Positions 56,815 to 64,000 of a DNA stretch of 64,000 nt are shown in pieces. The translations under genes and the position numbers were made by a program. The notes under the pieces were generated by a model. That model saw only the letters and a program-made list of their open reading frames with translations, did no database searches and had not been told where the DNA came from. The stretch's first letter is position 1; each line of letters begins with the position of its first letter. Where the stretch lies: contig BCKC01000009.1 of NCBI GenBank assembly GCA_001600455.1, positions 1,550,001-1,614,000 on the forward strand. Reading direction: 5' to 3'. The stretch is from Endocalyx cinctus (Eukaryota; Ascomycota; Sordariomycetes; Amphisphaeriales; Apiosporaceae).

Positions 56815-59156
56815 TTATGCTCTGTCCGTAATATCTTCTCCGGCGACGAGGTCAAAGAAGGCATCGGCTAGGTACCCGCCTCTCGCCGTCGGCTTGCCAT
56901 ACTTATCTGTCGGCATCTGCGCGATTGCCGGCTTGGCGACATTCCGGATGTAACCCGCGATACCCTCATTCCTAAACATCTCGGCGAACTGCTTCGCGTG
57001 CAGACTTAGGCCCTGCGTCGCCCAAATCGGCTGCACCTGCCACACGACTCCCATCTTCGCGATGTCGGCGGGGAACGTCTCGACCTCCTCGGGCGAGTAC
57101 CCGCCCTGACTGAAATCATAGGCGCCCATGTACCCGAAGGCGAATAGGCGGTCGGGGAAGACGGCGCGGACGCCGCTGTGGAAATCGTGCATGTCTTTCT
57201 TGTCTATTTGGGAATTATCAGTATCACGCCCTGTCCATGGTTCTACACCAACGTAACTGTCACGATAAAAGTCAGATAGTATATGAACTTACTTGGTTTG
57301 TCTGATGAACGAGTCGTGTTAGCTGATATTGTTTCTTGTCATTGGTGGGGAGGGGCGTTTAGACTTACCCTGGCGACTCCATGTCACATCTCCAAATGGT
57401 GCCGCAAGTATGGCACGGTCAATGACGGCCTTTGTGCTCCACTGCCACATGAACTGTCCTAAAGGCGTCCTTGGAAGATCCCAGTCGAATTCAATATCAG
57501 TTCCACTTATGCGCTTTGCAATAGCTCGTCGCTCTCTCAACGATAAGATCTTTCCAGATACCTCGGCAGAGTAAGCCTCGAAATTTTCAGGAGTCGAAGA
57601 CGCCTTGACAGCGTCGTCGAATGTCATGAGGCCAGCTGATGCTTTCCATTCGGCCTTGATAGAAATATAATCTTTACCCTCTGCCTTGCCGCTTTCCAAG
57701 GCGTCGATGAAAGATGGGACCGATTTGGTTGCGCCAAGAACATATGGGTGATCGCGGGGATCGAGAACGCTGTTTCTTTCATGTTAGTCTTATAGGACCT
57801 TTATACGATCATTTGGGGCGAGTGACCTATTGATGAACTCAGCGTAATCACTGTCACATCTGCATAGCAGCATAGTATCGGCTCTAAAAAGTAATCAGTA
57901 TCAAGGCTCTTTGACTCGGAATTTTAAAATGCACTCGTTCTTACCCCATGATATCGAAAGTCATTCGCACCGTCTTCAGCCGATCTAGGTACTCCCGTGT
58001 ACTGACGATAGTTCTCCCTTCGCCATTAGTGAACTTCTTAAGACCCATCGCTAGATCATCAATGTGTATCATAGCGACGCCGGCCTCAACGAAGCTTCGC
58101 ACGAGCTTCATGCAACCCGTGAGGGTGCCGAAACCCATGTCGGCATCGGCCACGATGGGCATAAGGTAGTCGGTGCAGTCGAGCGCCTCGCGGTCCTCCT
58201 CGGACTTAAATCGCATGCGCAACTGCGTCTGTCGCTGGTCGTGGAAGAGCTGGGTGTTGAAAATGCGCTTCACAACCGAGGGAACCAAGTCCGCAGGGTA
58301 GTCGGCATGGTCTTCACCAGGCCAGGCAGCTTGGGAAAGACCGCACAGCGCACCGGAAACGTATACGGTTTGCACTGTGTTACCGATAATGTTAGCATAG
58401 ACTATCCTAATCCATTGTCTTCATCCATTGTCCTCATCCATTGTCCTCATCCATTGTCCTAATCAACCCTAAAATACCAATGATTTTGCGTAGGCCTTAT
58501 AAGGTCAAATAAGCAGCTGGATAGCACGAAGAGAAGTGGTCGTAGTGGTATAACAACACTCCATTGGGTCTTCCCTGGGAAGAAGAGTGTTGGTAAACCT
58601 CTGGGTTCGAATCTTGGAGTGAGCACACCATTTGAGGGATGCCTCGAGTGGTGCAAAATGCGGATGACCTCCATTAAGTCACTAGATAAACATTGAAACT
58701 TCTAAACTTCTATTTTTTTTCTTCTTTCAATTGATTTTGAATACGTGCCCATGCCATTAATGGTGGATTTGACCAGAATGGATTTTTCTCTTCTACACTT
58801 ACTGAACTTTGCCATCTCCTTCACGATGAGAGGCTCCGTGCAACCAAAAGTGAGCTCATACGTTCCATTCGCATTATGCTCATTTAGAATGCGCCACAGC
58901 TTTCGACCCTGCGCGCTGGATGGGTAGTCGATCTTGAAGCCTAGGTTTCGGAGGGCAGCGATGGATCGTGCTGAATAGGGTCTACGATGTCATAACGTTA
59001 GATCCTAAATGACCGCTCCAATACTTCCGCAGAGCCTATTCTCACTTACCTCTGGATGTGCTTCTGTCGGTCCGTCTGCCACCAGGCCTCGATCTCTTTC
59101 ACCTCAGCCTCGAAGGCCTCACTCTCCGCCTTGGCATCGGTCCACTTTCGCGACAT
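56815..59156 (-). CDS. Isocitrate-lyase-fold enzyme lacking lyase active-site motifs
   Basis: Six exons (59156-59050, 58981-58803, 58374-57945, 57883-57827, 57769-57369, 57203-56815) give 520 residues. All phases agree. The whole length aligns with isocitrate/2-methylisocitrate lyases: RPYSARSIAAL at the start, QTVYVSGALCG, HADYPADLVP, NTQLFHDQRQ, the metal-site VADADMGFG (170-178) and the C-terminal FRNEGIAGY. However, the catalytic loop KKCGH is replaced by LKKFTNG (207-213) with no Cys or His, and the NCSPSFNW motif by FGYMGAYDFS (414-423). The SGWQ site is SGAL. So it keeps the barrel and metal-binding Asp but should not be a normal lyase. It is divergent from the aminotransferase and may work with it. 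Function is unknown. Confidence 0.88.
58410..58461. repeat. 13-bp tandem repeat (four units) in intron 2 of the lyase-like gene
   Basis: Four 13-bp units like ATCCATTGTCCTC lie head to tail with two single-base changes. They sit within the 428-nt intron 2 (58375-58802), near the acceptor of the minus-strand gene. Confidence 0.85.
58500..58690 (+). repeat. tRNA-derived SINE-like relic inside intron 2
   Basis: On the plus strand there is an A-box-like TGGTCGTAGTGG (58537-58548) and a B box GGTTCGAATC (58604-58613), 67 nt apart. Between them an 8-bp hairpin (CAACACTC with GAGTGTTG) holds an inner TTCCC/GGGAA stem. No acceptor stem can be drawn, so it is not a working tRNA. It makes this intron about three to seven times longer than the others. 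The family is unrecognised and edges are approximate. Confidence 0.45.
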
Positions 59157-59791
59157 TTTTATTTTGATATTATAGTTATTAATGTGTCTGTATACTTTGA
59201 AATGCGAGTATTAAAGAGAAATATCAATTAACTTTCTATCTACCTAAAAATACTCGAAATGGCATGTTGTTTATTCTTCTTTACTATTACTTGTCCGTCG
59301 GAGCGCGTCGGCGCGCGCAGCCCCACGATATCTTTCATCGGGCCGCTGAGAACCCCTCAACCCCTCTATCCCCCATCATCACCCCAGAATCTTATCAGCG
59401 CCGCATATCAGTGAAGCGCCGGATCAAATCCGCCAACCCGCGATTTTAGAGTTTTTAATGTCCTGATAAATATCAAGGGTAGATAAAGCAATAGGAGGCG
59501 ATAAGTAGGCATAAATTCTCCGCTTAGTTTCGGCCCCTGATCGGCATCTTGACCGATGTGTGGCGTACTTTTTAATCTAGTACATCATTCTTCGGAAAAC
59601 ACCGAATAAGTTGCCGATACCTTGAAAACAACTTTTTGATTGAAAAAAATCAGTGATAGAAAAGTTTAGAAAGAAAGAAAGGCGTGGTATCGACGAGAAA
59701 GATTTCAAGAAAAGGAATCTTGGTATTGTACCTTTCTACTTAATTTTGTTGCTGGGTCTGATAACATATACACACGTACACGCGCACAGCC
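59157..59791. promoter_or_regulatory. Divergent promoter with three inverted CGG/CCG pairs
   Basis: 635 bp separate the lyase-like and aminotransferase starts. Three inverted CGG pairs lie within 185 bp: CGG-N7-CCG (59420-59432), CGG-N8-CCG (59542-59555) and CGG-N6-CCG (59593-59604). Zn2Cys6 dimers bind such pairs, with spacing set by each factor. The linked regulator at 54538 is a natural candidate, though binding is inferred only. Spacings differ, so not all three need be real. Confidence 0.5.
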
Positions 59792-61282
59792 ATGAGCGGC
59801 CAAGCTAGCACCCAGGCCGACGCCAAGGCCTTGATCAACCTGCAACTCGGCTGGCCCTCACCTCGCCTATTCGCCGCCGCCGATCTCCTACAGGGAGCGA
59901 ATGCAGTCTTAACCATGGAAGCAGAAATAGCTTCAGCCCTGGTGTACGGGCCGCACGCCGGACACCCCGGGTTGCGCGAGAGCGTCGCGGCGTGGCTCTC
60001 GTCCGTATATTCGACAACGAGCACAATACCGCGCGAGCGCATCGCGATCACGAACGGCGCGTCCGGAAACCTGGCCAACATCCTACAGAGGTTTACGGAT
60101 CCGGTATACACCCGAAAAATTTTCATGGTCGAGCCGACGTATTTCCTAGCCTGCCCCATCCTCGAGGACAACGGATTTCAAGGGAAACTCCGAGGCGTAC
60201 CGGAGGGTGGCGAGGGCTGCGATGTTGAGTTTCTCGCGCGCGAGCTGGAAAAAGCCGAGAATGAGGCGGTGGAGACGGCGAAGAGGGAAGGGAAGAAGGA
60301 TGAGCCGGTTATGAAAAAGGGGAAAGGATACCCGATGATCTACAAATACGTTATCTACCTCGTGCCGACGTTTTCGAATCCGAGCGGGAAGACGCTCCCG
60401 TTGGGGTTAAGGAAATCACTGGTCGAGCTAGCGCGCAAATACGACGCACTGATCGTGTCGGACGATGTTTACGACTTCCTCAGCTGGCCAGTCGACGGTA
60501 CCGCGACGCAGGCTCTCGCGCCCCCACGCCTGGTAGATGTCGATCGAGAGATGGAGGGATACTCGAAGTTTGGGCATACTGTCAGTAATGGTTCATTCTC
60601 TAAGGTTATTGGTCCTGGCGTGCGTGTAGGCTGGGCTGATGGCTCGCCGGAATTTATTAGGGAGTTAGGTGAAGTGTGAGTATTTTTTTTATCATATCCC
60701 CCTCCTAATACTCAATCTATCGATCTAGTCTGACAATAGTGAAACGAAAATTATAGTGGATCGTCTAGCTCTGGTGGCGCACCCTCCCACCTCACATCCA
60801 CATTCGTCGACAAGATGCTCCGAAGCGGTGGCTTACAACGACACATCGCGGATTTTCTAATCCCTACTTACCGCCAGCGTTACCAGACTCTCATGACCGC
60901 CATAAAAGAGCTCCTCGTACCCCTCGGTTTTAAAGTAGAGGATGGCAGCGCTCAGATCGGTTCGGCCGGCGGGTTTTTCACGTACCTGCGACTACCGGAG
61001 GACATGCCGCCGGCACGTACGGTAGCCGCCATCTGCCTGAGCGAGCAAAAGCTGCGAATCGCCTTCGGTCAGCTGTTCTTGGTGGCGGGAGACGACGGTA
61101 GCCGGGAGAGAGCGCAGGCAACAGGTGGCTTCGGTGCCTGTGTCAGACTCTGCTGGGCTTGGCATGAGGAGCCGGAAATTAAACAAGGTATTGAAAGATT
61201 TAGAGATGCGATATTGGATATTAGGAAGAGGATACAAGCCGGCGAGGACTTTAGCGCGGAAGTTGAGATTGGCGTTCGGTAG
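59792..61282 (+). CDS. PLP-dependent class I/II aminotransferase
   Basis: Exons 59792-60675 and 60757-61282 join (GTGAGT donor, ATAG acceptor) to give 469 residues. Fold-type I aminotransferases move amino groups through pyridoxal phosphate. Visible features are NLQLGWPSP at the start, YGPHAGHPGLRESVA, the cofactor-binding NGASGNL, YFLACPI, the NPSGKT motif, VSDDVYDFL with the Asp that holds the pyridine nitrogen, and SNGSFSKVIGPGVRVGW with catalytic Lys271. Exon 2 gives GSSSSGGAPSHLTSTF and ends with the small domain, including the Arg/Phe-rich RIAFGQLF region. It resembles fungal 2-aminoadipate or MocR-like aminotransferases, but the substrate cannot be read from sequence. It shares a promoter with the lyase-like gene. 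Confidence 0.9.
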
Positions 61283-61838
61283 TGTCGAGGGTTATCGCCT
61301 ATTAATTCTAACTTACCGGTGCTAAGTTAGATTAGCCATCTACTGTAACGAATATTAGATACATAGCTCGTTAAAAAAAAAAAAAAATCAAGTAAGTATC
61401 CATACTGCGTTATGAGAGTTATTGTATTTATCAGGAGTTATGAAAGGATAAATGTTAGAATGATAGTTAAAGTAATTTTTCATTGAAGCCCACAACTGGG
61501 CACCCAGATTAGGTTAAGGGGTCAGCTAGCCCATATTTATTTGAAAATCTAGACTCTGCTTTCGCTCAGAAATCTATGAAGAAGAAACTTCTCACAGAAT
61601 TATAGTAAGTTGTTTATAAGAAAAGATAGAAAAGGTATGCTAAGCACTCTGAGGAAAGGGTGCACGTCATATTATTGGAATCTTATTAATTAATATACTT
61701 TTGAAAATATTTACTTCATCACTGCGAGGCGTGTATGCTTAGCCCTCCATGACCAGCATCACACTAGCCGCCCAAAAACTTGCGATATTGACTCGAACCT
61801 GTCGAGGTTTGTTCGAACTCCAGCAGTAAGATCGTAGC
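61283..61838. other. Intergenic region between convergent aminotransferase and transporter genes
   Basis: AT-rich 3' flanks with an A-run near 61373. No gene is visible; a B-box-like TTCGAAC pair near 61795-61820 has no A box. Confidence 0.6.
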
Positions 61839-64000
61839 CTAGATGATAGCTGCCGAGTTCTTCACTGGCTCAATGGCTCCGACCAACTCGTCATCAATCT
61901 TCTTCTCCTTCTCTTCCTCCGCTTTGATATCTGCGGCCTTTTCCTCGGAGATGGGCTGCTCGGCAGCCGCTGCTTCCTCCTGGCGAAGCTGTCGCTTGTG
62001 AAGGAAATCGGCCAAGACTGCAATCATATGTTAGAAGAGATCATAGTAATAATCGTTAGTTATGAAATGACGAGAAGGAACTTACATATCAAAAGAATAG
62101 CCATGAGAGTAAACGTCATGATGGAGGGGAAACCGTTGGGGAACCTAGGAGCATCGGTCTGGGGGAAGATAAGAATAGGGAGGAAAGAGTCTATAATTTA
62201 AATTGGTTAGTACAGATGTATATGAGGCCACAATCTAGTTGATGCTTGGTTGAAAAGGGGTCTCTTACTCGTCGCGTAAAAGAGCCCGTTCATGCTAGAA
62301 ATAGTTAGGGCTCGCTCCTCTGCGTTTCCTCTGTTTATTTCGTTTGCCCACGTCCAAGTGACAGCCGTAACGTAGCCACCGGAGAGGAAGAAGAACGCGA
62401 CCACTCTGGCGACGTCACTAGGGGGCCAAATCGTCAGGATGGTGGATCCGATGAAGGTTGTGACCATCTGTAATTAAATATATTAGTAAGTAAACATAAA
62501 TCAAAAGAGAGAGAGAACTGAAAAAAAAAAAGAGAAACTGACCAGAGGTCCAACCATCCACCATTTCCGGTTACCGGTCATATCAGAGAAGAAACCCCAG
62601 GTGAAGTCGGTTATCATGGTGACTATGTTGGCGGCAGCTGGGATGACGTTGCGGTTCGTGACGCTGTATCCCATGGACTTTAGGTAGATGGAGAACTGGT
62701 TATTACCCTGGCAAGAGTTTCCGTACTGTAGATTCAAAGTATCAGTTATCGTCCTTTTTTTTGGTCGTAAAACAGGGGGAATTACTTACGAAGATATACA
62801 TCAAACACAGAACCCACCAACGCCAGTTGCCAAACATGCGCTTCACGAGCGCCAAGTCCAGCTTACCGGTAATCTCTGCCTTGTGCTGCTTGGCCGAACG
62901 CGCCATAGCCATTCTCTTGTCGTCCTCGGTGATGTACCATGCCTTGGTGTTGTGAGGATAATCAGGTAGTAGGAACCAGACAGAAATAGCAACGGGGAGA
63001 GACATGCAACCGCAGACTGCAAAAATGACAAGCTAAAGTTAGTAAAAAGAACGAATCGAGCGTAAAAATATCTCATCGAGGAAAGGGATCTTGGGTGAAA
63101 TCTTACTGATATACATCCACCGCCAACCAGAAAGACCTAGGTGTCCGTCCAATGAAGCGTGAATGCCGGCCTGCAGGAAACCCGAGGTGGCCTGACCGAA
63201 GAATCCCGTAATGTGCCAGATAGCGACGCGCTTGGCCAGCTCGGTTTTAGTGTACCAGGTTCCCAGGAGGAAGATGATGATGGGCGAGAATCCGGACTCG
63301 AACAGGCCGATGAGGAAGCGAAAGGCGTACATCTGCTCGCTCGTCTTTACTCCGGCCTGAGCGAATGTGAAGATGGTCCAACCTAGTTCGCAGACGACGA
63401 TGCAGACCCGCGGCCGGATTTTCAAGGCGAGGAGGTTGGCGGGGATTTGCATGATGGCGAAACCAATCGTATAGCACACTATTTTGTTGCAGCCGCATTA
63501 GCCTAGAAAGAAAAAAAAAAAAAGGTTATTTTGAAGGGGGTATCGCTTACTGGTCATGATGGTATACTCATTTCCTTTGATACCAAGCTCTTCTTTCATA
63601 CCAGAGACGTCTTTAATATGATTAGCAACGCAATTCCTTTTTTCAAGGGCACGATGATAATAACATACATGCGTTGGTGATGTTTTGTTGATCAATGTAT
63701 TTGATCCACTAATATCGAGATATTATCAGTTCAATATTGCCCTGTAAGCGAGAATTCAGACATTGCAGAGTATTTTCTTACCCAGCCGAGCGTGGCGCAT
63801 ATCAAAATACCGAAATCAAGTTTCCGTACTAGGGCTCGCTCCTATTTTGAATATCAGTTTCATGACCTCGCACCAGAAGATGGCTTAAACTCACCTCAGG
63901 ACTTTTCAAGTGCTGGTCCGAATCCCAAAGGTGATATAAAATCTTCTTTCCAAGCGATAGTTTAGGCTGGGGCTGTATAACATCAGCGTTACCGGCGCTG
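61839..64000 (-). CDS. MFS transporter, anion:cation symporter family (5' end outside window)
   Basis: Ten exons are visible: 64000-63895, 63841-63782, 63708-63669, 63610-63551, 63478-63107, 63016-62790, 62725-62543, 62467-62269, 62190-62086 and 62017-61839. They join in phase with GTAAG/GTATGT/GTCAGT donors. The start codon lies beyond the window, since the frame is open to 64000 with no ATG. The family is that of allantoate/pantothenate (Dal5/Fen2-like) permeases: KLDFGILICATLGW, KYIDQQNITNA, VSGMKEELGI, the loop-2/3 FRFLIGLFESGFSP, SGWRWMYI, LPDYPHNTKAWY, WRWWVLCLMYIF and the final TWTWANEINRG. About twelve membrane helices are expected. The C-terminus is charged and Glu/Lys-rich. It probably moves an organic acid or amino acid derivative of the cluster, which is an inference. 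Confidence 0.88.

Noticed and set aside
57204..57368. Extra small exons within the last intron of the lyase-like gene
   Set aside because: Several donor/acceptor pairs exist, but they give wrong phases or stop codons; one 165-nt intron aligns best with the family.
61790..61835. B-box-like TTCGAAC sites suggesting a tRNA
   Set aside because: No A box and no cloverleaf can be drawn on either strand.
1..64000. CRISPR arrays, rRNA operons or bacterial-type operons
   Set aside because: No regular spacer-repeat arrays or rRNA sequences were seen; the window is eukaryotic with introns.

Overview
This window is nuclear DNA of a filamentous ascomycete (Pezizomycotina). Short introns of about 50-170 bp have GTNNGT donors and YAG acceptors. 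Intergenic stretches carry long T/A tracts. The gene set is typically fungal: MPH1, MEX67, NUC-1/PHO4-type bHLH, PAM17, a Zn2Cys6 regulator and a class II hydrophobin. The hydrophobin and overall gene style suggest Sordariomycetes, perhaps Xylariales-like, but that placement is an inference. Exon joins were worked out by hand from splice signals, reading phase and family similarity; none was confirmed by transcripts.

Layout. 2.2-6.3 kb: TAF7 (TFIID), mitoribosomal mL54 and a 12.3 kDa complex I subunit. 6.7-8.9 kb: a decayed island with a broken kinase-like gene and another coding relic, bracketed by diverged inverted repeats. 9.3-23 kb: a nucleolin/Nsr1-like protein, a one-TM protein of unknown role, the MPH1 helicase and the MEX67 mRNA exporter, the last two divergent. 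27.4-41.7 kb: a kelch membrane protein, the inner nuclear membrane protein Src1/Heh, a secreted GH2 exo-glucosaminidase and a NUC-1/PHO4-type bHLH factor that seems to use a GC-AG intron. 45-52 kb: UBA4, PAM17, an F-box protein and a three-exon class II hydrophobin. The intergenic spaces (up to 4.4 kb) hold mostly simple repeats, recurrent short palindromes and tRNA-like relics.

The most interesting part is the right end, 54.5-64.0 kb. It looks like a small, possibly undescribed metabolic cluster. It has a Zn2Cys6 regulator, an isocitrate-lyase-fold enzyme lacking both the KKCGH and NCSPS active-site motifs of true isocitrate/methylisocitrate lyases, a PLP aminotransferase read divergently from it, and an intron-rich MFS transporter cut off by the window end. 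The 635-bp lyase/aminotransferase promoter contains three inverted CGG...CCG pairs of the kind Zn2Cys6 regulators bind. The second intron of the lyase gene carries a tRNA-derived SINE-like relic and a 13-bp tandem repeat.
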